The translations under genes were made by a program, and so were the position numbers. From the NCBI GenBank assembly GCA_017882705.1, contig JADGOZ010000046.1:1-49389 (forward strand): a stretch of 49,389 nt of DNA, given 5' to 3'. The first letter of the stretch is position 1; each line of letters begins with the position of its first letter. Source of the stretch: Candidatus Nanopelagicales bacterium (lineage in GTDB: Bacteria > Actinomycetota > Actinomycetes > S36-B12 > CAIYMF01). The notes beneath the pieces are model-generated. The model had not been told where the DNA came from. It worked only from the letters and a program-made list of their open reading frames with translations, and did not search any database. Below, in pieces: positions 41,963 through 49,361 of this stretch.

Positions 41963-41968
41963 TAGCCT
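41963..41968 (+). promoter_or_regulatory. -10 hexamer of an apparently leaderless gene
   Basis: TAGCCT with a six-base spacer to ATG 41975. Confidence 0.55.
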
Positions 41969-41974
41969 GCGGGC

Positions 41975-42352
41975 ATGACGCATCCCGTTCGAGCCGCCAT
42001 CGAGGCACGTGACATCGACGCGTTGAAGGCGCAGTTCGCCGACGACATCGTCTTCAACTCCCCTGTGGCCTTCCACCCGTTCACCGGGCGTGAGACCGTC
42101 GCCGAGGTGCTGACGCAGGTGATGGAGGTCTTCACCGACTTCGCCTACGTCGACGAGCTCGCCGGTGACGGCACGCACGCGCTCGTCTTCTCGGCGGGCG
42201 TCGCCGGTCGCACCGTGCTCGGTCTCGACCACCTGCGCTACGACGCCGACGGGCTCGTGTCCGAGTTCACCGTGATGGTCCGCCCGCTGTCCGGTCTCAT
42301 CGCGCTCGCCGAGGCGATGGGGCCGCGCGTCGCCCACCTCGCGAAGGGCTGA
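41975..42352 (+). CDS. SnoaL/NTF2-like protein
   Basis: A 125-aa alpha+beta-barrel protein: AAIEARDIDALKAQFADDIVF then PFTGRETVAEVLTQVMEVF and the strands FTVMVRPLSGL. Many members are isomerases or ligand-binding proteins; the role here is unknown. Overlaps the reading frame of the following methyltransferase. Confidence 0.8.
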   Translation: MTHPVRAAIEARDIDALKAQFADDIVFNSPVAFHPFTGRETVAEVLTQVMEVFTDFAYVDELAGDGTHALVFSAGVAGRTVLGLDHLRYDADGLVSEFTVMVRPLSGLIALAEAMGPRVAHLAKG

Positions 42353-43143
42353 GGCCCACGTCCCTCCGTCAGCGGCAGGTCGCGGAGCTCGCCGAACGGC
42401 TGCGCGCCGCGGGGTGCGTCTACGCCGAGGACGAGGCGGTCCTGCTGCTCCGGGAGACGGCCGATCCTGACCGTCTCGAGGGCATGACGCTGAAACGGAT
42501 CGAGGGCTGGCCGCTCGAGCAGGTGCTCGGACGCGCCGAGCTGTGCGGAGTCCGGGTCCCTGTCTGCGACGGGGTGTTCGTGCCTCGCCGGCGCAGCGAG
42601 CTGCTCGTGCGCGAGGCGGTAGCAGCGGCATCGGAGTGCCCTCGGCGTCCCGTCGTCCTCGACCTGTGCTGCGGCAGCGGCGCCGTGGGCGTCACCGTCG
42701 CGACGCTGCACGGCGGCGTGGAGCTGCACGCCTCCGATCTGGATCCCGCTGCCGTGAGCTGTGCGCGCCGCTACGTCGAGGGTGTCGGCGGTGCGGTCTA
42801 CCTGGGGGACCTCTTCGACCCGCTCCCCGACTCGTTGCGCGGGCGCGTGGACGTGCTCGTGGCCAACGCGCCCTATGTACCGACGGACGAGCTCGCGTTC
42901 ATGCCCGTCGAGGCCCGCGAGCACGAGCCGCGCATCGCGCTCGACGGCGGGGCGGACGGCGTGGAGATCCAGCGCCGCGTCGTTGCCGGCGCGCGCGAGT
43001 GGCTCGCCCCGGGCGGCCACCTCCTCGTCGAGACGAGCTCGCGCCAGGTGCCGCTGACGGTCGCGGCTTTCGGAGCCGCGGGACTCGTCACGCGCGTCGC
43101 GACCGACGACGACCTCGAGGCAACGGTCGTGATCGGTTCCTAG
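42349..43143 (+). CDS. PrmC/HemK-like N5-glutamine methyltransferase paralogue
   Basis: A SAM-dependent methyltransferase of the PrmC superfamily. VLDLCCGSGAVGVTVA is the SAM loop and ANAPYVPTDE is the catalytic NPPY-equivalent (NAPY). From ATG 42484 the protein is 219 aa, but the frame is open back to CTG 42349 and that stretch encodes a PrmC-like helical N-domain (QVAELAERLRAAGCVYAEDE then AVLLLRE). No ATG, GTG or TTG lies in between, so either CTG is used (it overlaps the preceding stop as CTGA) or a shorter protein is made. Unlike true PrmC there is no adjacent prfA. Confidence 0.8.
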   Translation: MRPTSLRQRQVAELAERLRAAGCVYAEDEAVLLLRETADPDRLEGMTLKRIEGWPLEQVLGRAELCGVRVPVCDGVFVPRRRSELLVREAVAAASECPRRPVVLDLCCGSGAVGVTVATLHGGVELHASDLDPAAVSCARRYVEGVGGAVYLGDLFDPLPDSLRGRVDVLVANAPYVPTDELAFMPVEAREHEPRIALDGGADGVEIQRRVVAGAREWLAPGGHLLVETSSRQVPLTVAAFGAAGLVTRVATDDDLEATVVIGS

Positions 43144-43473
43144 CCTGCTGCGTCGTGCCGCCGGTCGGTCCGATCGTCACGAGTCTTCGTCCGTTCTCGG
43201 ACGGCTGAAAGATGCTGTGGATGAACGGTCTTCGGAGGGGTGCACTGTCAGAGGTCGTCCCTGGAGTTCGACCCATGAGCTCGATCGTCGACTTCCCGCC
43301 CGCGCCGTCGGTGACGGCTGCGGTGCGCGCTCGGCGAGCCGCATCACCTTCGTCGCCCCGGCCCGCCGCCCTTGAACCCCTCGCACTCCAGAGAAAGGAC
43401 CGGCAAGATGCGCGGGTGAGCACTCCAGCCGACGACGGATCAGAGGATCCGACCTTGGTCGTCCCCGGAGGCT
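43144..43473 (+). other. Non-coding stretch, no gene recognised
   Basis: About 330 bases between the methyltransferase and the arr remnant. Codon bias is poor in all frames and I see no conserved RNA, repeat or clear promoter. It may be debris of a deletion linked to the truncated arr gene. Confidence 0.5.
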
Positions 43474-43674
43474 GTGGCGGTGAGCGACGTGCTGGATGAG
43501 GGGCCGTTCTTCCACGGCACGAAAGCCGAACTGCGGGTGGGCGATCTCCTCGCCGCGGGCTTCCGGTCGAACTACGGGCCCGATGTCCTGATGAACCACA
43601 TCTACTTCACCGCGCTGCCTGACGGTGCCGGGCTGGCTGCGGAGCTCGGGGCAGGCGACGCTGCTCCGCGCTGA
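43474..43674 (+). pseudogene. arr: Truncated rifampin ADP-ribosyltransferase (arr) remnant
   Basis: 66 codons matching only the N-terminal part of Arr, which inactivates rifamycins by ADP-ribosylation: GPFFHGTKAELRVGDLLAAG, then FRSNYGPDVLMNHIYFTALPDGAGLAAEL. Normal Arr is about 140 residues; the match stops after AAELGAGDAAPR at a TGA, and the rest (YIVEPTG, NPTxSYR, GxVxDW blocks) is absent from the following 150 bases in every frame. The downstream sequence does not resemble Arr, so this is a deletion rather than a simple frameshift. Confidence 0.75.
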
Positions 43675-43830
43675 TGAGCGTGGCGAGATCACCAACTAGC
43701 CGACGCCGACCTCGCGCTCGAGCTCGAGGGCCGGCGGGCCAGGCTCCGTCAGACCCTCGGAGCTGACCGAGGGCAGCCGCAGGGCCCATCTCGACGGCAC
43801 GATCAAGGACGTGGCGGCCTGCGTCGATGA

Positions 43831-44484
43831 GTGGGCATGGGGATCCGCACGGTGGCCGTGGTCGCCCTGGCCGGGTGGGTCGGGTGGCTGCTGTTCCACG
43901 GCGTCGTGCGCCGGAAGGTGCCCTGGGTCGGGATCGCCGTCATCAGCGTTCCTCTCGTGCTGCTGTTCTGGACCGAGCGGCAGTGGATCTCGGCCGAGCG
44001 GGAGTTCTCCGCCGTGGCGCGCTCCATCGCCCCGGGCAGCGCGGGCGTGCACTGCCAGCGGATGGGCGAGGCCTTCGTCTACGCGAGCGGTGACCTCGGG
44101 CGGGTGCAGTTCGACGAGAACGGCCGCCCGGACGGCCCCGCGATGATCACCTACGAGACCTGCCAGCGGCTCACCGAGTACGCCCACGAGAGCACGTTCG
44201 ACCGGATGAGCCCGTCGCTCGACCTCGTGATCGCCGTGCACGTGCTGAGCCACGAGTCGTGGCACCTGACCGGCGACGGATCCGAGGCCGACACGGAGTG
44301 CCGCGCCATGCAGAGCGACGCCGCGGTCGCCGAGCGGCTCGGCGCCACGCCGCAGCAGGCGCGTGGTCTCGCGGAGACGTATGCCGCGGCCGTCTACCCG
44401 GAGATGTCGTCGGACTACCGCACCAGCGACTGCGTCAAGGGTGGCCGGCTCGACCTGACCCCGGACGACGGTCGCTGGCCCTGA
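43831..44484 (+). CDS. Membrane protein with HEXXH zinc-protease motif
   Basis: A 217-aa protein with two N-terminal helices (about 5-22 and 34-47) and a soluble domain containing HESWH (H141, E142, H145), which fits the zincin HEXXH motif, followed by EADTEC as a possible third ligand. Four cysteines (in VHCQR, ETCQR, TECRA, SDCVK) suggest an exported disulfide-bonded domain. GTG 43831 or ATG 43837. I do not recognise a named family. Confidence 0.7.
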   Translation: MGMGIRTVAVVALAGWVGWLLFHGVVRRKVPWVGIAVISVPLVLLFWTERQWISAEREFSAVARSIAPGSAGVHCQRMGEAFVYASGDLGRVQFDENGRPDGPAMITYETCQRLTEYAHESTFDRMSPSLDLVIAVHVLSHESWHLTGDGSEADTECRAMQSDAAVAERLGATPQQARGLAETYAAAVYPEMSSDYRTSDCVKGGRLDLTPDDGRWP

Positions 44485-44524
44485 GCCACGGAGGCGTAGC
44501 GCGTCCAACCCTGCGCGCACCCCG

Positions 44525-44530
44525 TAGGGT
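44525..44530 (+). promoter_or_regulatory. -10 hexamer of the moeA operon (leaderless)
   Basis: TAGGGT with a six-base spacer to GTG 44537. Confidence 0.55.
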
Positions 44531-44536
44531 CGGCTC

Positions 44537-45754
44537 GTGCGCAGCGTCGAGGAACACCTGCAGTCCGTCCTGGCCGACGTCGAGCCGCTCTCGCCGCTCG
44601 ACGTCACGCTGGTCGACGCCCGCGCCTGCGTGCTCGCGGAGGACGTCGCGGCACCATGGCCCCTGCCGCCCTTCGACAACGCCGCCACCGACGGCTACGC
44701 CGTGAAGGCCGCCGACCTGCTCGCCGCGAGCGACGGGAAGCCGGTCGTCCTGCGCGTCATCGACGACGTGCCCGCGGGCTACCGCGCGAGCACGGAGCTG
44801 CGCGAGAGCACGGCCATCCGGATCATGACGGGCGCGCCGCTGCCCGAGGGCGCCGAGGCCGTCGTGCCGCTCGAGTGGACCGACTGCGGGATGCCCGAGG
44901 TGCGCATCACGCGCAGCGTGGCGCGCGGGGCCAACGTCCGTCGGCGCGGCGAGGACGTCGGGCTCGGCGACGTCGTGGCGACGGCCGGCACGGTGCTCGG
45001 CCCGCGCGACATCGCGCTGCTCGCCGCCGTCGGGCGCGGTCGCGTCCTGGTGCACCCGCAGCCGCGCGTCGTCATCATCTCCACGGGCAGCGAGCTGGTG
45101 GAGCCCGGCTCGCCGCTCGCCCCCGGGCTGATCGCCGACTCCAACGGCGTCACGATCGCCGCCGCGGTCCAGGAGGCCGGGGCCATCGCCTACCGCGTCG
45201 GCCCGCTGCCCGACGACGCGAGCACGCTGCTCGCCGCGCTCGAGGACCAGCTCGTCCGCGCCGACCTCGTCGTCACCACCGGCGGCGTCAGCGCCGGCGC
45301 CTACGACACCGTGAAGGCCGTGCTGTCGCGGCTGGGCACGGTTGAGTTCACGACGGTCGCGATGCAGCCGGGGATGCCGCAGGGCCACGGGGTGATGGGA
45401 CCGGAGAGCACGCCGATCTTCACCCTGCCCGGCAACCCGGTGTCGGCCTACGTCTCGTTCGAGGTCTTCGTGCGTCCGGTCATCCGGCGCATGCTCGGGC
45501 ACCAGCAGATCTACCGCCCCGTCGTCCGCGCCGTGCTCGTCGACACCCTCCTGTCGCCGGCGGGCAAGCGGCAGTTCGCCCGCGGTCACCTCGCCGTCGA
45601 GGACGGTCGCTACGTCGTGCGCCCGGCCGGCGGCCAGGGGTCGCACATGCTCGGCGCGCTCGCGAAGGCCAACGCGCTCGTGGTCATCCCCGAGGACGTC
45701 ACCGAGGTCAAGCCCGGCACCGCCGTGGCCGTCCTGCGACTCGACGAGGTCTGA
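44537..45754 (+). CDS. glp: MoeA/Glp molybdopterin molybdenumtransferase family
   Basis: A 405-aa gephyrin-like protein. DNAATDGYAV (48-57), the MPT-binding TTGGVSAGAYD and PGNPVSAYVSFEVF are complete, so molybdenum insertion into molybdopterin is possible. In corynebacteria a MoeA paralogue (Glp) with the same chain binds the division receptor GlpR; a GlpR/SepX gene lies 2.4 kb downstream, so this copy is a good Glp candidate. First gene of the operon with moaC, mog and rimJ. Confidence 0.9.
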   Translation: MRSVEEHLQSVLADVEPLSPLDVTLVDARACVLAEDVAAPWPLPPFDNAATDGYAVKAADLLAASDGKPVVLRVIDDVPAGYRASTELRESTAIRIMTGAPLPEGAEAVVPLEWTDCGMPEVRITRSVARGANVRRRGEDVGLGDVVATAGTVLGPRDIALLAAVGRGRVLVHPQPRVVIISTGSELVEPGSPLAPGLIADSNGVTIAAAVQEAGAIAYRVGPLPDDASTLLAALEDQLVRADLVVTTGGVSAGAYDTVKAVLSRLGTVEFTTVAMQPGMPQGHGVMGPESTPIFTLPGNPVSAYVSFEVFVRPVIRRMLGHQQIYRPVVRAVLVDTLLSPAGKRQFARGHLAVEDGRYVVRPAGGQGSHMLGALAKANALVVIPEDVTEVKPGTAVAVLRLDEV

Positions 45755-45759
45755 TCGCC

Positions 45760-46260
45760 ATGAACGACAAGGGATCTCCCGCTCAGGGGTTCACGCACGT
45801 CGACGCGTCCGGTGCGGCGCGGATGGTCGACGTCAGCGGCAAGGACGTCTCGGTCCGCACGGCCACGGCGACCGGTCGGGTGCTCGTGTCGGCCGACGTC
45901 GTCGCGCTGCTGCGCGGGTCCGGCGTACCGAAGGGGGACGCGATCGCGGTCGCGCGGATCGCGGGGATCCAGGCCGCGAAGCGCACGCCCGACCTCGTGC
46001 CGCTGTGCCACCCGATCGCGATCCACGGTGTGACGGTCGACCTCGAGGTGCTCGACGACGCGGTGGCGATCACGGCCACGGTACGCACGGCGGACCGGAC
46101 GGGTGTCGAGATGGAGGCGCTCACGTGCGTCGCCGTCGCCGGGCTCGCGATGGTCGACATGGTGAAGGCCGTCGACGCGGGTGCCACGATCACCGACGTG
46201 CGCGTCGAGGAGAAGACCGGCGGCAAGACCGGGCTGTGGCGCCGGGTCGGTGACGCCTGA
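45760..46260 (+). CDS. moaC: Cyclic pyranopterin monophosphate synthase MoaC
   Basis: A 166-aa enzyme of molybdenum cofactor synthesis. Signature blocks: FTHVDASGAARMVDVSGKDV, PLCHPIAIHGV and MEALTCVAVAGLAMVDMVKA, with the catalytic Lys/Asp region. Five-base gap after moeA; its stop shares a base with the mog start. Confidence 0.96.
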   Translation: MNDKGSPAQGFTHVDASGAARMVDVSGKDVSVRTATATGRVLVSADVVALLRGSGVPKGDAIAVARIAGIQAAKRTPDLVPLCHPIAIHGVTVDLEVLDDAVAITATVRTADRTGVEMEALTCVAVAGLAMVDMVKAVDAGATITDVRVEEKTGGKTGLWRRVGDA

Positions 46261-46745
46261 TGCGCGCCCTCGTCGTCGCTGTCTCCACCCGCGCCGCCGC
46301 CGGTGTCTACGCCGACCGCACGGGTCCCGTCATCGTGGAGGCGCTGGCGGGCCTGGGCTTCCACGTCGACGGCCCGACCGTGGTGCCCGACGGCCCGGAG
46401 ATCGAGAGCATCCTGTCGTCGGCCGTGCACGACGACTACGACGTCGTGGTCACGACCGGCGGCACCGGCCTGTCCCCGACCGACGTGACGCCCGAGCACA
46501 CCCGGGCCATCGTGCGCCGTGACGTGCCGGGCCTCGCCGAGGCGATCCGGTTCGCCGGGCTCAACGCCGGGATCCCGACGGCCGCGCTCTCGCGCGGCAT
46601 CGCCGGGACCGCGGGGAACACACTGATCGTCAACCTCCCGGGCTCGCCGGGGGGCGTGAAGGACGGGCTGGCCGTCCTCGCGCCGGTGCTGGTCCACGCC
46701 GTGGAGCAACTGCGCGGCGGTGGGGACCACGGGGTGACGTCATGA
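46260..46745 (+). CDS. mog: MogA/MoaB-family molybdopterin adenylyltransferase
   Basis: A 161-aa protein that adenylates molybdopterin before metal insertion. VVTTGGTGLSPTDVTPEHTR and the LPGSPGGVKDGL loop are diagnostic. ATG at 46260 overlaps the moaC TGA (TGATG). Confidence 0.95.
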   Translation: MRALVVAVSTRAAAGVYADRTGPVIVEALAGLGFHVDGPTVVPDGPEIESILSSAVHDDYDVVVTTGGTGLSPTDVTPEHTRAIVRRDVPGLAEAIRFAGLNAGIPTAALSRGIAGTAGNTLIVNLPGSPGGVKDGLAVLAPVLVHAVEQLRGGGDHGVTS

Positions 46746-47344
46746 CCGAGGGCTGGCCGACCAACCTCACCGAGGGCGCGATCACCCTGCGTCCGCTGCG
46801 GCAGCGCGACGCGCGCGAGTGGCGCTCGGTCCGGGCGCGCAACGCCGAGTGGCTGCGGCCGTGGGAGGCCACGAGCCCGGAGCCGGCGGCCGAGGCGCCG
46901 CCGACCTACTCCGCGATGGTCCGTCGGCTCAAGGCGGAGGCGCGCGAGGGACGCACGATGCCGTTCGTCATCGCCTTCGGCGAGGTCCTCGTCGGGCAGC
47001 TCACCGTGGGGGGCATCTCCTGGGGCTCGCTCCGGTCCGCGCACATCGGCTACTGGGTCGACCAGCGGGTGGCCGGTCGCGGGATCATGCCGACGGCGGT
47101 CGCCATGGCCACCGACCACTGCTTCGCCGTCGGGCTGCACCGCATCGAGATCAACATCCGGCCGGAGAACCTCGCCTCACGACGCGTCGTCGAGAAGCTC
47201 GGGTTCCGGCCTGAGGGTCAGCGACCGCGCTACCTCCACATCGATGGCGACTGGCGCGACCACCTCTCGTTCGCGCTCACCGTCGACGAGGTGCCCGGCG
47301 GCCTCGTCGCCCGCTGGAAGGCCTCCCAGACGCGCATCGTCTGA
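46742..47344 (+). CDS. rimJ: GNAT acetyltransferase, RimJ-like
   Basis: A 200-aa protein, ITLRPLRQRDAREWRSVRAR, AHIGYWVDQRVAGRGIMPTA (acetyl-CoA loop) and LHRIEINIRPENLASRRVVE KLGFR. Its ATG overlaps the mog stop (ATGA). This gene follows moaC/mog in many actinomycetes. Paralogous to the protein at 27-647. Confidence 0.92.
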   Translation: MTEGWPTNLTEGAITLRPLRQRDAREWRSVRARNAEWLRPWEATSPEPAAEAPPTYSAMVRRLKAEAREGRTMPFVIAFGEVLVGQLTVGGISWGSLRSAHIGYWVDQRVAGRGIMPTAVAMATDHCFAVGLHRIEINIRPENLASRRVVEKLGFRPEGQRPRYLHIDGDWRDHLSFALTVDEVPGGLVARWKASQTRIV

Positions 47345-47385
47345 CCGGGGCGGGCGCACCCCTCACGGCTGTCGGAGGGTGGGCG

Positions 47386-47391
47386 TAAACT
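47386..47391 (+). promoter_or_regulatory. -10 hexamer of an apparently leaderless gene
   Basis: TAAACT with a six-base spacer to ATG 47398. Confidence 0.55.
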
Positions 47392-47397
47392 CGTTGC

Positions 47398-48033
47398 ATG
47401 CTCAACGACCTGCACTCGCACGCCGACGCCGACTTCTGGTTCGACCCGCTGTGCCCCTGGGCCTGGGTGACCTCCCGCTGGATGCTCGAGGTGGAGAAGG
47501 TCCGCGACGTCCAGGTCCGCTGGCACGTGATGTCGCTGGCCGTGCTCAACGAGGGCAAGGAGATCCCGGAGGAGTACCGCGACTGGCTGGCCACCGCCTA
47601 CGGTCCGGTGCGCGTCGTCACGGCGGCGCGGCTCGCCCACGGCGAGGACGTCGTGCTCCCGCTCTACACCGCGCTCGGGACGCAGCTCCACCTCGAGAAG
47701 AACGAGGACCGTGCCGACGCCATCGCGAAGGCCCTCGCCGAGGTCGGCCTGCCCGCGGATCTCGCCGCCGCCGCCGACTCGACCGACTACGACGAGGCGC
47801 TCAAGACGAGCCACTACGCCGGGATGAACCCGGTGGGCATGGACGTCGGAACTCCGGTGATCCATGTCGCCGGTGAGGATGGCGGCCGCGTCGCGTTCTT
47901 CGGGCCCGTCGTGACCCCCGCGCCGAAGGGCGAGGCGGCCGGCCGGCTCTGGGACGGCACCCTGCTCGTGGCGGGGACGCCGGGCTTCTACGAGATCAAG
48001 CGCACCCGCACCGAGGGCCCCCGATTCGACTGA
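47398..48033 (+). CDS. DsbA-family oxidoreductase, Rv2466c-like (mycothiol-dependent)
   Basis: A 211-aa thioredoxin-fold protein closely resembling the Mycobacterium tuberculosis mycothiol-dependent reductase Rv2466c (FWFDPLCPWAWVTSRW, VMSLAVLNEGKEIPEEYRD, MDVGTPVIHV, FFGPVVTPAPKGEAAGRLWD). The active site is CPWA, not CPWC: C19 is kept but the second cysteine is replaced by A22. A monothiol mechanism with mycothiol is expected. Expressed from its own leaderless promoter. Confidence 0.9.
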   Translation: MLNDLHSHADADFWFDPLCPWAWVTSRWMLEVEKVRDVQVRWHVMSLAVLNEGKEIPEEYRDWLATAYGPVRVVTAARLAHGEDVVLPLYTALGTQLHLEKNEDRADAIAKALAEVGLPADLAAAADSTDYDEALKTSHYAGMNPVGMDVGTPVIHVAGEDGGRVAFFGPVVTPAPKGEAAGRLWDGTLLVAGTPGFYEIKRTRTEGPRFD

Positions 48034-48169
48034 GGCACCGGCACTTCCTCCGGTAGTCGGTGACGCGCGTCGGGCGAGCCGGAGTCATCCGTACGCCGTT
48101 GTGCTGTGAGTCGCGACACGCCCACGGCGCGTGACGAGCTCGGTGCGCACCGAACGCGCGCGCGGCATC

Positions 48170-48175
48170 TAGCCT
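48170..48175 (+). promoter_or_regulatory. -10 hexamer of an apparently leaderless gene
   Basis: TAGCCT with a six-base spacer to GTG 48182. Confidence 0.55.
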
Positions 48176-48181
48176 CGGACC

Positions 48182-49183
48182 GTGCCCTCCGGTTCCGGTC
48201 TCCTCTACGCGGCGATCATCGGCATGTGGGCGCTCGTGCTGGTCCCGATGTGGCTGCGTCGTCACGACGAGGCTCAGGAGTCCAAGTCGGCCGACCGCTT
48301 CGCTCGGGCGATGGGCACCCTGCGCCGCGGCGACGCCGGGTCGATCGGCGGCGGTGCCGCCCGCGAGGTCCTGATGCCGGGTCGGCCGCGGTCGGTCCGC
48401 GAGACGCAGGTCCTCGTCACCAACGCCGGGGCGGAGCTCAGCCCCGCGGCCGCGGCGGCCGGCCGTCGTCGTCGGGTCCTCGGTGTCCTCGGCGTCCTGC
48501 TCGTCGGCTGGCTCGTCCTCGCGCTCCTGCACACCGTGCCGCGCTGGACCGTGACCATCCCGGTCCTGCTCGTCGGGGGCTTCCTCGTCGTCGCCCGTCG
48601 GCAGGTGGCGCTGGCGGCCGACCTGCGCCGCCGCCAGGCCCGCCGGGTCACCCTCGCCGAGGCCGCACGAGCGGCCGAGGCTCGCTACGGCGCCGGTGAG
48701 GGCCGAGCCCGCCGTGGTGGCCGTGTCGTGGCTCCGGCCCCGGTCGCCTCGACGATGGCCGCCGTCTCGCACATCGACGTCCCGGTCGAGCGCGTCGCCG
48801 TGACCGACTCCTGGCACGCGGTCCCCACGACGCTGCCCACCTACGTCACCGCACCTCGCGCCACCACGATGCCGCGGGTCATCGACCTGACCACGCCGGG
48901 GTCGTGGAGCGGCGCCGCGATGGTCGAGCAGGCCCGCGAGACCCTGGCGACCGAGCAGGTGGCCGAGGGGCAGATGCGGGTCGAGACGTTCGAGATCGCC
49001 GTGCCGCGTGACCCGGCGATCCGGGCCGGCGTCATGGTCGAGCCTGCGACGTACTCCGACCGTTTCGTCGAGGACGACCTCGAGGTCGCGGCGCTCGCAG
49101 CCGAGGACGACCTCGACGAGCTGCTCGGCGACCCGCGCACGGGCGTGCACGGCCCCACGTGGCGCCGCGCGGCCAACGGCTGA
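48182..49183 (+). CDS. sepX: SepX/GlpR-type divisome membrane protein
   Basis: A 333-aa protein. The N-terminal LLYAAIIGMWALVLVPMWLR (7-26) then RHDEAQESKSADRF matches the GlpR/SepX family of actinobacterial cell-division proteins; two further helices lie at about 99-117 and 122-138, followed by a long disordered, partly conserved cytoplasmic tail (AVPTTLPTYVTAPRATTMPRV and DLDELLGD). In corynebacteria GlpR is the receptor for Glp; in Streptomyces SepX helps sporulation septation. Confidence 0.85.
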   Translation: MPSGSGLLYAAIIGMWALVLVPMWLRRHDEAQESKSADRFARAMGTLRRGDAGSIGGGAAREVLMPGRPRSVRETQVLVTNAGAELSPAAAAAGRRRRVLGVLGVLLVGWLVLALLHTVPRWTVTIPVLLVGGFLVVARRQVALAADLRRRQARRVTLAEAARAAEARYGAGEGRARRGGRVVAPAPVASTMAAVSHIDVPVERVAVTDSWHAVPTTLPTYVTAPRATTMPRVIDLTTPGSWSGAAMVEQARETLATEQVAEGQMRVETFEIAVPRDPAIRAGVMVEPATYSDRFVEDDLEVAALAAEDDLDELLGDPRTGVHGPTWRRAANG

Positions 49184-49198
49184 CACCGACACACGACG

Positions 49199-49225
49199 AG
49201 GACCCGGGGATCAACCCCGGGTCCT
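49199..49225. terminator. Hairpin terminator, first copy
   Basis: Perfect 11-bp stem (49199-49209 and 49215-49225) with a five-base loop and a T-rich stretch after it. It ends sepX and, read from the other side, is a second terminator for the tRNA. Confidence 0.85.
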
Positions 49226-49248
49226 TGTTCCTTGTGGAGCTGAGGGGA
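49199..49248. repeat. Direct repeat copy 1: terminator plus tRNA 3' end
   Basis: 50 bases nearly identical (one extra base and one substitution) to 49311-49361. The last 16 bases, TGGAGCTGAGGGGA region, are the acceptor and T-stem 3' strand of the tRNA-Ala. The two copies are separated by 62 bases. Confidence 0.85.
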
Positions 49249-49310
49249 GCCGTCGGTCGCCTGTCGGCGACCTCCTCCCGAGTCCCCACGCGTCACCAGT
49301 ACAAGGAACA

Positions 49311-49338
49311 AGGACCCGGGGGATCAACCCCGGGTCCT
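49311..49338 (-). terminator. Hairpin terminator of tRNA-Ala, second copy
   Basis: Perfect 11-bp stem (49311-49321 and 49328-49338), loop of six, about 10 bases after the tRNA 3' end on the minus strand, followed by a CCTTGTTCCTTGT T-rich run. Confidence 0.85.
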
Positions 49339-49361
49339 TGTTCTTTGTGGAGCTGAGGGGA
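49311..49361. repeat. Direct repeat copy 2: terminator plus authentic tRNA 3' end
   Basis: 51 bases, matching 49199-49248; here the tRNA sequence continues into the complete T-arm. Confidence 0.85.
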
